DNA of 64,000 nt from Amylibacter sp. IMCC11727 (lineage in GTDB: Bacteria > Pseudomonadota > Alphaproteobacteria > Rhodobacterales > Rhodobacteraceae), in contig NZ_CP122960.1 of the NCBI RefSeq assembly GCF_029854195.1, positions 3,106,001 through 3,170,000 on the forward strand. The letters are read 5' to 3'. A program made the position numbers and the translations under genes. Position 1 is the first letter of the stretch, and the number at the start of each line of letters is the position of its first letter. Below are positions 1 to 9,161 of this stretch, in pieces. Under the pieces are notes generated by a model. The model ran no database searches. It saw nothing but the letters and a program-made list of their open reading frames with translations, and was not told the DNA's origin.

Positions 1-2572
1 GACGGTCACGCCCCCCGCGATCCAGCGCAATATTTTGGAAAACCCCGCGTGGTACACGGCCTATACGCCCTATCAACCTGAAATCAGCCAAGGCCGCCTA
101 GAGGCTTTGTTGAACTTTCAAACCATGGTCTCTGATCTGACAGGTTTGGAAATCGCCAACGCATCCTTGCTTGATGAATCTACCGCCTGTGCCGAAGCCA
201 TGACCATGGCCCAACGCGTTGGCAAATCAAAAGCGACAGCATTTTTTGTGGACGAAAACTGTCACCCGCAAAACATTTCAGTGATAAAAACACGCGCTCA
301 ACCGCTCGACATCGACGTGATCGTCGGCAACCCCGATGATCTGGATGCCACCGCCGTATTCGGCGCAATCTTCCAATTCCCTGGCACACACGGCCATCTA
401 CGCGATTTCACCGCTGAAATCGAAAAGCTGCATGAAAACAAAGCTATCGGCATTATTTCCGCCGATCCCCTATCCCTGACTCTTTTGAAAGAACCGGGCG
501 CAATGGGCGCAGATATCGCTGTTGGCACCACCCAACGGTTTGGTGTTCCAATCGGCTATGGTGGCCCGCACGCCGCCTATATGGCTACCAAAGCAAGCTA
601 CGCACGCAACATGCCAGGCCGCATCGTTGGCGTGTCTATCGACAGCCACGGCAACCGTGCCTATCGCCTGTCCTTGCAAACCCGCGAACAACACATCCGC
701 CGTGAAAAAGCCACGTCAAACGTGTGTACAGCACAGGCATTGCTGGCTGTAATGGCGGGTTTTTACGCGGTGTTCCACGGCCCTGATGGTCTGCGTGCGA
801 TTGCACAACGTATCCACCGCAAAACCGTCCGCTTGGCCAAAGGATTGCAAAACGCAGGCTTCACCATCGAACCAGAAGCCTTCTTTGACACCATCACCGT
901 CGACGTTGGCCCTTTGCAATCCGCCGTGATGAAATCAGCGGTGGATGAAGGGATTAACCTGCGGGCCGTTGGCACAACCAAAGTGGGCATTACGCTCGAT
1001 GAACGCACGCGTCAGGCCACCATCGTCAAGGTGTGGCGGGCTTTCGGGATTGTGGATCGAAAGCCAGACCTGTCTGCCGAATACCGTATGCCAGATGATC
1101 TGATCCGCACATCGGATTTCCTGACGCATCCCGTGTTCCACATGAACCGCGCAGAAACCGAAATGATGCGCTATATGCGCCGTTTGGCGGATCGTGACCT
1201 CGCCCTTGATCGCGCGATGATCCCGCTTGGCTCTTGCACGATGAAGCTGAATTCCGCCGCAGAAATGATGCCCGTCAGCTGGCGCGAATTTTCTCTTTTA
1301 CACCCATTCTGCCCCGAAGATCAGGCCGAAGGGTACAGCGAAATGATCGCCGATCTGTCGGCCAAACTCTGCGATGTCACTGGCTATGATGCGATTTCCA
1401 TGCAGCCAAACTCTGGCGCACAAGGGGAATATGCGGGGCTGTTGTCCATCGCAGGCTACCACCGCGCCAATGGTCAAGGTCATCGCAACATCTGCCTCAT
1501 CCCGATGAGCGCCCATGGCACCAATCCTGCCTCTGCGCAAATGGTCGGCTGGAAAGTTGTCCCCGTGAAATCCGCCGAAAACGGCGATATTGATCTGGAA
1601 GATTTCAAAGCCAAAGTTGATCTGCACAAAGACAACCTTGCAGGCTGTATGATTACCTATCCTTCCACCCATGGCGTGTTCGAGGAAACCGTCATCGACG
1701 TGTGCAAGATCACCCATGATGCAGGTGGCCAAGTGTATATCGACGGTGCGAACATGAACGCCATGGTCGGGCTCAGCCGTCCGGGGGATTTGGGCGGTGA
1801 CGTGTCCCACCTAAACTTGCACAAAACCTTTTGCATTCCACACGGCGGCGGTGGCCCCGGCATGGGCCCAATCGGTGTAAAGGACCACCTCATCCCACAC
1901 CTACCAGGGGATCCAAACGGCGGCGAAGGCGCGGTCAGCGCTGCTGCATTCGGCTCCCCATCCTTGCTGCCAATCTCTTGGGCCTATTGCCTGATGATGG
2001 GCGGAGAGGGCCTAACCCAAGCAACCCGCGTGGCCATCCTAAACGCCAACTACATCGCCAAACGATTAGAAGGCGCATTTGATGTGCTTTACAAAGGCCC
2101 AACAGGCCGTGTTGCACATGAATGTATCATCGACACACGCCCGTTCGCCGACAGCGCAAACGTCAGCGTTGATGACATCGCCAAACGGCTTAGCGATTGT
2201 GGGTTCCACGCGCCAACCATGTCTTGGCCCGTATCAGGCACGTTGATGATCGAACCAACCGAATCCGAAAACAAAGCCGAGCTGGATCGTTTCTGCGATG
2301 CGATGCTCGGCATCCGCGAAGAAATTCGCGCCATCGAAGAGGGCAAAATGGATGCGGAAAACAACCCGTTGAAAAACGCACCTCACACGATGGAAGATTT
2401 GGTCAAAGACTGGGATCGCCCCTATTCACGCGAAACCGGCTGCTTCCCTCAGGGCGCATTCCGCGTGGACAAATACTGGCCCCCTGTGAACCGCGTGGAC
2501 AACGTGTGGGGGGATCGAAACCTCACTTGCACCTGTCCTCCCATGGAAGACTACGCCGAAGCGGCAGAATAA
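1..2572 (+). CDS. gcvP: Glycine dehydrogenase (decarboxylating), P-protein, 5' truncated by window
   Basis: P-protein of the glycine cleavage system. This PLP enzyme decarboxylates glycine and passes the aminomethyl group to the lipoyl H-protein. The reading frame is open from base 2 with family sequence (TVTPPAIQRNILENPAWYT), so the apparent TTG at 35 is not the start and roughly the first 100 residues lie outside the window. The PLP lysine sits in HLNLHKTF (codon 1823-1825), followed by the glycine-rich GGGGPGMGP loop. The length is consistent with the single-chain type of about 950 residues, not the split two-subunit form. A strong terminator follows directly, so gcvP is probably the last gene of a gcv operon. 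Confidence 0.97.
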   Translation, partial: TVTPPAIQRNILENPAWYTAYTPYQPEISQGRLEALLNFQTMVSDLTGLEIANASLLDESTACAEAMTMAQRVGKSKATAFFVDENCHPQNISVIKTRAQPLDIDVIVGNPDDLDATAVFGAIFQFPGTHGHLRDFTAEIEKLHENKAIGIISADPLSLTLLKEPGAMGADIAVGTTQRFGVPIGYGGPHAAYMATKASYARNMPGRIVGVSIDSHGNRAYRLSLQTREQHIRREKATSNVCTAQALLAVMAGFYAVFHGPDGLRAIAQRIHRKTVRLAKGLQNAGFTIEPEAFFDTITVDVGPLQSAVMKSAVDEGINLRAVGTTKVGITLDERTRQATIVKVWRAFGIVDRKPDLSAEYRMPDDLIRTSDFLTHPVFHMNRAETEMMRYMRRLADRDLALDRAMIPLGSCTMKLNSAAEMMPVSWREFSLLHPFCPEDQAEGYSEMIADLSAKLCDVTGYDAISMQPNSGAQGEYAGLLSIAGYHRANGQGHRNICLIPMSAHGTNPASAQMVGWKVVPVKSAENGDIDLEDFKAKVDLHKDNLAGCMITYPSTHGVFEETVIDVCKITHDAGGQVYIDGANMNAMVGLSRPGDLGGDVSHLNLHKTFCIPHGGGGPGMGPIGVKDHLIPHLPGDPNGGEGAVSAAAFGSPSLLPISWAYCLMMGGEGLTQATRVAILNANYIAKRLEGAFDVLYKGPTGRVAHECIIDTRPFADSANVSVDDIAKRLSDCGFHAPTMSWPVSGTLMIEPTESENKAELDRFCDAMLGIREEIRAIEEGKMDAENNPLKNAPHTMEDLVKDWDRPYSRETGCFPQGAFRVDKYWPPVNRVDNVWGDRNLTCTCPPMEDYAEAAE

Positions 2573-2579
2573 AGACACG

Positions 2580-2609
2580 AAAAGGGCGGTCCGTTGGATC
2601 GCCCTTTTT
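2580..2609 (+). terminator. Rho-independent terminator of gcvP
   Basis: A nine-pair stem GGGCGGTCC/GGATCGCCC (one G-U pair) with a GTT loop is flanked by AAAA and TTTTT. It begins 8 bases after the gcvP stop codon. Confidence 0.9.
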
Positions 2610-2720
2610 ACTTTTGCACATCACAGCTCAGCCGCCACAGACTCGCCTCAAGCAATTCATCTATACCTAGTATTCTACCTGTGTTAGAACGGTTGAAAAA
2701 TCTATAGGTGGTATGCGGGC

Positions 2721-5700
2721 ATGATCTTTCAACTCACCAGTTTACTATGGAGCAAATCCACCCGAACGCGGCGTATTTTTCAATCTCTGCCCATTCCCCT
2801 TTTGACACTTGCCCCCCGAACGGCACAGTCGCAAACCACCACCCCTCAAGACACCCCACGCAACATTTTTGATGTTTTCCACACGGTCCTGATCGGTCAA
2901 AACTGGACACTTGGTGATCTGCTGCTCATCCTCTTCTTCGTCCTTTTGTCCCTGCTTACCATCGTTGTGCTGCGAAACAGCACTCTTTTGAAACGCCGCG
3001 CGGCCGTGATCGAAGAACAATCCGCAGAATTGCAGTTTCAAAAACGCGCGCTTGACCAACACGCAGTGGTCAGCCTGATCGACGCAAACGGGATTTTTGA
3101 ATACGTCAACGATAACTTCCTCGACGTCACAGGATATGAACGATCCGAAGTGATCGGCCAATCTGGCTATCTTTTGTGGCCAGAGTCCGAAGGGCGTGCA
3201 GAATACGACTCCTTGCTGGAAACCGTCTATGCGGGCCAAGTTTGGTCTGGCGAAGTGCCCGCATTGAAAAAGGACGGAACCGCCTTTTGGTCACAAGCCA
3301 CCGTCGTGCCTTATATGGACAGTAAGGGCAATTTTATACGCTCGGCCACGGTGCGCACGGATATCACCGCGAACAAACGACTCGAGGCAGAACGCCAACT
3401 ATCCAACTCCTTTGATGCGCTTGGGGATACGGTGGTCATGCTCTGGCCTGACTCGTTGGAATTTCTTTACCTCAACACCGCCGCCCTCAAACGGTTTGGC
3501 TGGGAAACCAATCGCGGCCACGGAAAAACCTTTGTGGATATCACCCCTGGTTTTGACGAAGCACGCTTTCGACGCCGCGTTGAAATGGCCAAAACCGCAC
3601 CCAACAAACAGGTCGATTTCGAAGTTCGCATGTCGGAAACCCGCATCGATCACGTCACGCTGAATTACCTAACCCCTGCGGGCGAAGAACCCCGCGTCAT
3701 CATTGTGATGCGCGACATCACCGAACAGGTAAACAGCCGCAACGAAATCCTTGATCTGCGCGCAGCTCTTGATCTGGCCGATTTTGAAGTGTTCATCATC
3801 GAACCCGAAACCCTGCAGTACACCTATCTGAACAAATCCGCACTTCAGACGGTGGGCTGGGCCGAGGACGAATACAAATCCCGCACCCCTGCTGACGACG
3901 ATGATAAGTTCGACGAAACCGTATTCCGTGGCCGCGTCGCACCGCTGGTGTCGGGGGAAACCAAAGTTGTCACCTTTGAGCGCCCCTCATTGCACGGGCG
4001 CCCCACCGAGGTCTCTATCCAGTATTTGGAACTTCACGATCAGGGCAAACGCTTTGTCGTCGTGGTTCGCGACATTTCGGAACGCAAAAACAGCGAACGG
4101 GAAATCCGTCGTTTCAAACACGCTTTGGATCACAGCTCAGATTCCATCCATATGTTCTGGCCCGACACTCAACAGTTTTTCTATGGCAACGAATTGGCCC
4201 GAAAACGCACAGGGGCCACGGTGGAAGAATTTGCAAAAATGACCCCAATGGACACCAACCCGAACCTCACCAAAGACGTTCTGGTGAAGCGCCTGAACGA
4301 CATTGTCGCCAGCGACAGCAAATACATGGTTTATGAATCCGTGGCCAAAACCGAAACCGGCGCCTTGGCCCCTGTTGAGGTCAACTTGCAATACATCGCC
4401 CCCAAAGGGGCGCGGCCCTATTTCCTCGCCAACATCCGCGATTTGACCGAGGCGAAAAAGGCCGAAAAAGCGAAAACCGAATTTGTTTCCACGGTCAGTC
4501 ACGAATTGCGCACCCCGCTCACCTCTATCAAAGGGTCCCTTGGCCTCGTCAAAGCAGGCGCACTCGGCCCATTGACCGACAAACAAACCTCCATGATCGA
4601 AATCGCTTACAACAATTGCGAACGCCTGGTTCTTTTGATCAACGACATTCTCGACCTCGAAAAAATCGAAGCAGGCAAAATGGACTATCAAATGCGCGAG
4701 GTCGAAGCCGTGCCACTGCTGGCAGAATGCGTGGCTTCCATGCAAAGCTATGCGGATCAGTTCGATGTCACCATCGAAAACCACACCTTGTTACAAAGCG
4801 CGACGATCAACGTAGACGAAAATCGCCTTGTTCAGGTGATGACAAACCTCATGTCCAACGCGATCAAATTCAGCGATCCAAACGAAAAAGTGCGCGTCAT
4901 CGCCGAAGATCACCAAGGGACTCTGCGCATTACGATTTCGGACAATGGCAGCGGCATTCCTGACGATGCTAAACCCACCATTTTTGACAAATTCACCCAA
5001 GCGGATTCCTCGGATGTGCGCCGCACAGGGGGAACAGGACTTGGCCTTAGCATCACCAAAAACATGGTCGAACATATGCAAGGCAGCATCCATTTCACCA
5101 GCACCCAAGGTGTTGGCACAGATTTCTGGGTGGAATTCCCGCTCATCTCGGCCACGCCCTTAATCGACCATGATCCAAGCCAGATGCCCAAACGGGTTTT
5201 GGTCGTCGAAGACGATCTCGACTATGCCAAGGTTATCAAAAAGCAGCTTCAAGAAAGCGGATTTCATGTCACCATCAGCAGAAACGCCGCCGAAACCCTG
5301 GACTTGGTCAAGACCTATGATTTTGATGCAGTGACACTGGATCTTGGGCTGCCCGACGCAGATGGCATGACCCTTTTGTCAGAAATTGACAGCCTCAAAT
5401 CCACCCCAACCCTGCCTGTGGTGGTCATTACGGGCGCATCACAAGACGAAGAAACCGCACTGCCAGACACGCTTGCAGGTGTGTTTTACAAACCACCAAA
5501 TCATCAGGAACTTGTGCAGCTCCTTCGGTCTTTGGGGCAAAATTCACCCAATAAACTGCCCGCGGTTTTGCACGTCGAAGACGACATCAGCACCCGCGAA
5601 GTATTGCGCGAAGTGATTGGCGATTTGGCGAAAGTGAATTCCGTTGCCACCTTGGCACAGGCTAAAAAAGCCATCAAAAACCAGACCTTTGATCTGGTGA

Positions 5701-5957
5701 TCCTTGATATCGAACTGCCTGACGGCAGCGGCCTTGATGTGCTGCCTTCCTTACACGATGCGTTCGATCCGAACGTGCCCGTCATCATTTTTTCCGCGAA
5801 TGAACCTTCCGCATATGATCAAGGTGCCATAACGTCGGTGATATTAAAGTCGCAAAAAACAAACGAGGAGATCTTGGAAGAGATCAAAAACGTATTGCAG
5901 CGTAAAAGGGGTAGCGCGAGAAACAATGACAAAACTGCAAAGAATTCTTCACGTTGA
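2721..5957 (+). CDS. Multi-PAS hybrid sensor histidine kinase with two receiver domains
   Basis: Predicted membrane sensor kinase of 1078 residues. A hydrophobic segment lies near residues 66-85. Four consecutive PAS-like domains follow (about 112-225, 226-340, 345-455 and 462-575). The first is canonical, and the others each open with a similar 'pdtqqFfYgN' style core. The HisKA domain has the phospho-accepting His594 in SHELRTP, and the HATPase domain has N-box, DNGSGIP and GTGLGLSI boxes. Two receiver domains follow, with acceptor Asp874 and Asp996. There is no Hpt domain, so phosphoryl flow to an output needs a separate Hpt protein, and one is encoded at 7443-7793. The 3' end overlaps the next receiver gene by 32 bases, so the two are translationally linked. 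The ligand cannot be told from sequence. Confidence 0.93.
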   Translation: MIFQLTSLLWSKSTRTRRIFQSLPIPLLTLAPRTAQSQTTTPQDTPRNIFDVFHTVLIGQNWTLGDLLLILFFVLLSLLTIVVLRNSTLLKRRAAVIEEQSAELQFQKRALDQHAVVSLIDANGIFEYVNDNFLDVTGYERSEVIGQSGYLLWPESEGRAEYDSLLETVYAGQVWSGEVPALKKDGTAFWSQATVVPYMDSKGNFIRSATVRTDITANKRLEAERQLSNSFDALGDTVVMLWPDSLEFLYLNTAALKRFGWETNRGHGKTFVDITPGFDEARFRRRVEMAKTAPNKQVDFEVRMSETRIDHVTLNYLTPAGEEPRVIIVMRDITEQVNSRNEILDLRAALDLADFEVFIIEPETLQYTYLNKSALQTVGWAEDEYKSRTPADDDDKFDETVFRGRVAPLVSGETKVVTFERPSLHGRPTEVSIQYLELHDQGKRFVVVVRDISERKNSEREIRRFKHALDHSSDSIHMFWPDTQQFFYGNELARKRTGATVEEFAKMTPMDTNPNLTKDVLVKRLNDIVASDSKYMVYESVAKTETGALAPVEVNLQYIAPKGARPYFLANIRDLTEAKKAEKAKTEFVSTVSHELRTPLTSIKGSLGLVKAGALGPLTDKQTSMIEIAYNNCERLVLLINDILDLEKIEAGKMDYQMREVEAVPLLAECVASMQSYADQFDVTIENHTLLQSATINVDENRLVQVMTNLMSNAIKFSDPNEKVRVIAEDHQGTLRITISDNGSGIPDDAKPTIFDKFTQADSSDVRRTGGTGLGLSITKNMVEHMQGSIHFTSTQGVGTDFWVEFPLISATPLIDHDPSQMPKRVLVVEDDLDYAKVIKKQLQESGFHVTISRNAAETLDLVKTYDFDAVTLDLGLPDADGMTLLSEIDSLKSTPTLPVVVITGASQDEETALPDTLAGVFYKPPNHQELVQLLRSLGQNSPNKLPAVLHVEDDISTREVLREVIGDLAKVNSVATLAQAKKAIKNQTFDLVILDIELPDGSGLDVLPSLHDAFDPNVPVIIFSANEPSAYDQGAITSVILKSQKTNEEILEEIKNVLQRKRGSARNNDKTAKNSSR

Positions 5958-6327
5958 AGACGATCAAGACATTCGCGAAATCGCCAAACTGTCCCTTGAA
6001 ACGCTTGGAAACTTTGATCTATTGCAATGCGCATCAGGGCCAGAAGCGCTTGAACGCGCGCCAGATTTCACCCCCCAGCTGTTGTTGCTTGATGTCATGA
6101 TGCCAACCATGAGCGGCGAAGAAACCCTCGCCGCATTGCGCCAACTCGACGGTGTGTCATCCTGCCCCGCAATCTTTGTCACCGCTAAGGCGCAAGAAGA
6201 TGAAATTGCCAATCTCATCGCCGCAAACAATGCCGATGGCGTTATCGTCAAACCCTTCGATCCGATGACCCTGCCTGATCAAATCACCGCACTATGGACC
6301 GCCGCACTGAGCCGACGGGCGGATTGA
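5926..6327 (+). CDS. Single-domain response regulator (CheY-like)
   Basis: A 133-residue stand-alone receiver. It shows the acidic pair (HVEDD), the acceptor Asp in LLLLDVMMP, the conserved Thr in FVTAKA and the Lys in VKPFDP. There is no output domain, so it acts by protein contact or as a phosphate shuttle or sink. Its start lies inside the end of the hybrid kinase gene in another frame, which points to co-translation. With the Hpt protein and the receiver at 7795-8802 it forms a likely multistep phosphorelay. Confidence 0.92.
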   Translation: MTKLQRILHVEDDQDIREIAKLSLETLGNFDLLQCASGPEALERAPDFTPQLLLLDVMMPTMSGEETLAALRQLDGVSSCPAIFVTAKAQEDEIANLIAANNADGVIVKPFDPMTLPDQITALWTAALSRRAD

Positions 6328-6529
6328 CCCTAGGTGCGGAACGTCGAACACTTTTGACTCGATGGCGCGGATTTTCTGAATCCGACCAGTCATCCGCGTC
6401 AGGCAATAATGACCCAAAGGTCACGCATTTCTGACCCAGACCGAGCCTCGATCCCAACCTCTGCCAAGGTTAGCAGTGGGGACGGAGCGTGCTTTCGCCG
6501 CGGTTGTTCCAATGGCAGTTTGCAGTGGG

Positions 6530-6904
6530 TCATGCGCCCTTATACGCAGGAAACCCTGCTTGTTCTAAACGCCTTCGAATTCGTCCTGTGTTTTTGCTTG
6601 TCTCTATCGCTCGTTCGATTGCAGTCGCCGATCCTTGGAGAACGATGGTGATCATTGCGTTACATTCCTTGTCAGTCGCGCCAACATCGCCTCGCGTCAA
6701 GCGTGGCTGAAGCATCTCGTGCAACAAAAATTCTAACGCCATACGTCTGTAACGGTTTTCCTTCAGAATTAAAAAATCTTGCTGAGAGATCACGAAATCA
6801 TAGCTTTTTGAGGCAAAGCCGCTATCCACAGGAATGGAGATATGTAGGCGCTCACCATTTTTAAAAACGCTTAGCTCCCAACCCTTTCCGAGAAACTTTT
6901 CCAA
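6530..6904 (-). CDS. Uncharacterised protein, possibly N-terminally truncated
   Basis: A 124-residue frame that I do not recognise. The composition is protein-like (FVISQQDFLILKENRYRRM, then LLHEMLQPRLTRGDVGATDKE), with an even spread of charged and hydrophobic residues, unlike the opposite-strand frames at the same place. The only start at the upstream end is TTG at 6904, two codons after an in-frame stop and without a clear ribosome binding site. The gene may therefore have lost its 5' end. It stands alone in a gene-poor stretch between the two halves of the signalling cluster. It could be a decaying remnant. Confidence 0.4.
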   Translation of the reverse strand: MEKFLGKGWELSVFKNGERLHISIPVDSGFASKSYDFVISQQDFLILKENRYRRMALEFLLHEMLQPRLTRGDVGATDKECNAMITIVLQGSATAIERAIETSKNTGRIRRRLEQAGFPAYKGA

Positions 6905-7442
6905 ATTCTATAAACCTATGTAGTAATCCACCAAGTAGTACCGTTCTTTTGTAGGCAGCCTTTGACCAAGGCCACGGATGATACTTAGAGATTATTCCTT
7001 GTAAAACTTTGGCTAAGGTATTGCCAGCATTGTGAAGAGTCCAGCGGTCCCAAATCCACGACACATGGACCATGACAGACGTTCGCGCGCGCCGCAGCAT
7101 CTGTCGAAGTGGGCTCAAAGCAGACACTTTGCATTGCGTCATGAATTGAGACGGGGCCTTTGGACCCACCGCTTTTGCTTCTTGATCCAGCGGTATTTGA
7201 GCAAGCCAAACACCTCAGGCAGTCAGGGTAAGGCCATTGCCTCGCCCTTCCCGCGTTCGCCACTTGGCAGATTTTCTGGAACAGGTAGCTTCGCTGGTTG
7301 AACCGGCAAATCAACCCTGATTTTCCAAAAGGAAGTCAGACGAAACGAAAAAAATGAGGGGAAAAGAAGTGGTGTTGAGCCATTATATGATGCGAAAGTC
7401 AATTTCGTCTGACGTTCAACAATAGGCCCTAGACCGCAGCGA
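6905..7442. other. Gene-poor stretch without supportable gene
   Basis: About 540 bases between the frame at 6530-6904 and the Hpt gene. All six frames are short and broken. Some minus-strand fragments look faintly protein-like (around 6985-7314 and 7223-7400) but shift frame repeatedly. I see no terminal inverted repeats or transposase motif. It may be decayed coding sequence. Confidence 0.4.
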
Positions 7443-7793
7443 TTAGCGGTGCGCATATCGGGCCACAATCATATCTGCTGCATTCAAAAAATCGATCACG
7501 GCACGGTTCAATGTATCTGTGTAAACCGCACCGCAATCGTTTACGGCGGTTTCTAAATCCGCCGCGTTCCGCCCCAACGCCTCGAACCCGAGCGTTGCCG
7601 CCGAACCAAGTGTTTTATGGGCCACATATTTGATCTGCTCACTGGCTGTATTGGACAAAGGCGCCCCAACAGGCACGTCAGTGAACGCTTCCAATCGATC
7701 CACACGACGATCCAACGCATCTACAAAATTGTCCCGAATGCCTGCCAATCCAGCGGCCATTTTTTCTTCGATATCTAAAATGGCAGATTGCAT
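7443..7793 (-). CDS. Histidine phosphotransfer (Hpt) domain protein
   Basis: A 116-residue helical protein with an Hpt signature: His59 in the AHKTLGSAATLGF segment matches the family HxxKGSA pattern, followed by an amphipathic helix (LGRNAADLETAV). Hpt proteins relay a phosphoryl group between receiver domains. Its ATG lies one base after the stop codon of the receiver gene 7795-8802, so both are co-transcribed and probably co-translated. The divergently arranged hybrid kinase at 2721-5957 lacks an Hpt domain, so this protein is its obvious candidate partner. That pairing is inferred from proximity. Confidence 0.8.
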   Translation of the reverse strand: MQSAILDIEEKMAAGLAGIRDNFVDALDRRVDRLEAFTDVPVGAPLSNTASEQIKYVAHKTLGSAATLGFEALGRNAADLETAVNDCGAVYTDTLNRAVIDFLNAADMIVARYAHR

Positions 7794-7794
7794 T

Positions 7795-8802
7795 TTACAG
7801 GGCCGCAGATTGCATAATCTGGCTTGTGACTTTCTTTACACGATCCGCGATGGTTGCTTTGGCAGGTCCGCGCTCTGCCGCTGATCCTTCGACCAGATCA
7901 ATGGCGCGCCACATCGCATCAAGCGGCTCTGCCGCACCGAACAACCCACTTTGCACAGGGCCACCGACGGCCATTGAAATTGGAACAGCTTCGCCATTGG
8001 TTAGCGGCGCAATCAGTCCGGCCAAATCCGCATCAATTTCTGCCTGAACATCCGTGACGGAACGGTTCTTTTCGAACTTGGTTATGGCCACATAAACTCC
8101 GTTACCACGATACGTGATAAAGGTTTCCGTGGTTTTCAGTGCATCGGCAATCACATCTCCGACGTCCAAAATGGTTCCGACAAACTCATCTGGGCTGGCA
8201 TTATCATGCAGATCCTTAACGTTGGAAAACCGAAACGCGAAAAACGCGCTGCCAAACATGCCACTGCGACCAAGCTGCAGAATATAGTTTTCAAACGCCA
8301 ACTTTTGCAGCGCACCGCGCACACCTGACAGGTAAATATCCTCTCGCAGATCAACTTTGCGCGCAAAAGTGTCATGGGTTTTCAACGCATCAATGGTTTG
8401 CTGTTTTTCGGCCACCTTGGCTTTCTGCTCCACCAACTGCGCCGCCAGTTTCAACCGTGTGAACAATTCCAGCACGTCAAACGGTTTGGTAACATAATCC
8501 GTTGCCCCTGCTCCAAATGCGCGGTCAATGTAGTCCTTTTCAGACATCGCCGTTAGCATAATTATCGGGCTGTCCGCATGATGGGGTTGGCTTTTAATCT
8601 TCGAACACAGCTCGATCCCATCCATTTCTGGCATTTGAATGTCCAACAAGAAACAGTCAAATGGCTGTGCCGCGTCGCGCATACACGCCAAAGCCTCATG
8701 CCCAGAAGACGCAGTGACCACATCCGTGTACCCAGCGGCTTCAAATGCCTCTCGCAATAATTCGCAGATAATTGCGTCGTCATCTACAGCAAGAATTCTC
8801 AT
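7795..8802 (-). CDS. Response regulator with degenerate GGDEF-like output domain
   Basis: 335 residues. The N-terminal receiver (1-120) has VDDD, acceptor Asp54 in FLLDIQMP, Thr in MLTAMSE and Lys in VTKPFDV. A coiled-coil linker (about 120-150) leads to a C-terminal domain that resembles a GGDEF fold: the FRFSNVKDLHDNAS segment sits where the substrate-binding motif normally is. At the place of the active-site GGDEF the protein reads RGNGVY, so diguanylate cyclase activity is unlikely and a binding or signalling role is more probable. It is followed after one base by the Hpt gene. The GGDEF assignment rests on pattern only. Confidence 0.8.
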   Translation of the reverse strand: MRILAVDDDAIICELLREAFEAAGYTDVVTASSGHEALACMRDAAQPFDCFLLDIQMPEMDGIELCSKIKSQPHHADSPIIMLTAMSEKDYIDRAFGAGATDYVTKPFDVLELFTRLKLAAQLVEQKAKVAEKQQTIDALKTHDTFARKVDLREDIYLSGVRGALQKLAFENYILQLGRSGMFGSAFFAFRFSNVKDLHDNASPDEFVGTILDVGDVIADALKTTETFITYRGNGVYVAITKFEKNRSVTDVQAEIDADLAGLIAPLTNGEAVPISMAVGGPVQSGLFGAAEPLDAMWRAIDLVEGSAAERGPAKATIADRVKKVTSQIMQSAAL

Positions 8803-9161
8803 GATCGTACCTCACTCAGCGGTATGTCCGCCCTTGTTCTATTCGCTCTTTGCCTAATCATTCAGAACCAATTCGCTCCGACTTTACACGTTTAGGTTTA
8901 TTTTTGAATTGCGGCGAGAATGCGGCAGGTGGAGACAGCAGCGCCATTTATCTACTAAAACGTGCAAAATCCAAAATATGAGGCAAATAAACAACAAGAA
9001 TTTGATATGATAAATAAATCCTCCCGTTCTGCACCAGAAAACACGCCACAACCATTAGGTGCATCATCCCACTCCGAGCCTTAGGGAAAGAAGTTTAATC
9101 AGCGGTTAAATCACGCAAACTTAACTGGACAAATTCTAACGATAATGATCAAACGAACAAA
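8803..9161. other. Intergenic region between receiver operon and glpR
   Basis: About 360 AT-rich bases between two divergent genes, expected to hold both promoters. No convincing gene, hairpin or palindrome was found. A 25-codon frame at 9006-9083 has no support. AACGAAC-type half sites near 9148 could be regulator contacts, but this is weak. Confidence 0.5.

Noticed and set aside
6985..7314. Possible transposase remnant on the minus strand
   Set aside because: The fragments have no DDE motif and no terminal inverted repeats were seen; frame shifts prevent assignment.
9006..9083. 25-codon frame in the gap before glpR
   Set aside because: No binding site and no similarity that I know; too short to support.
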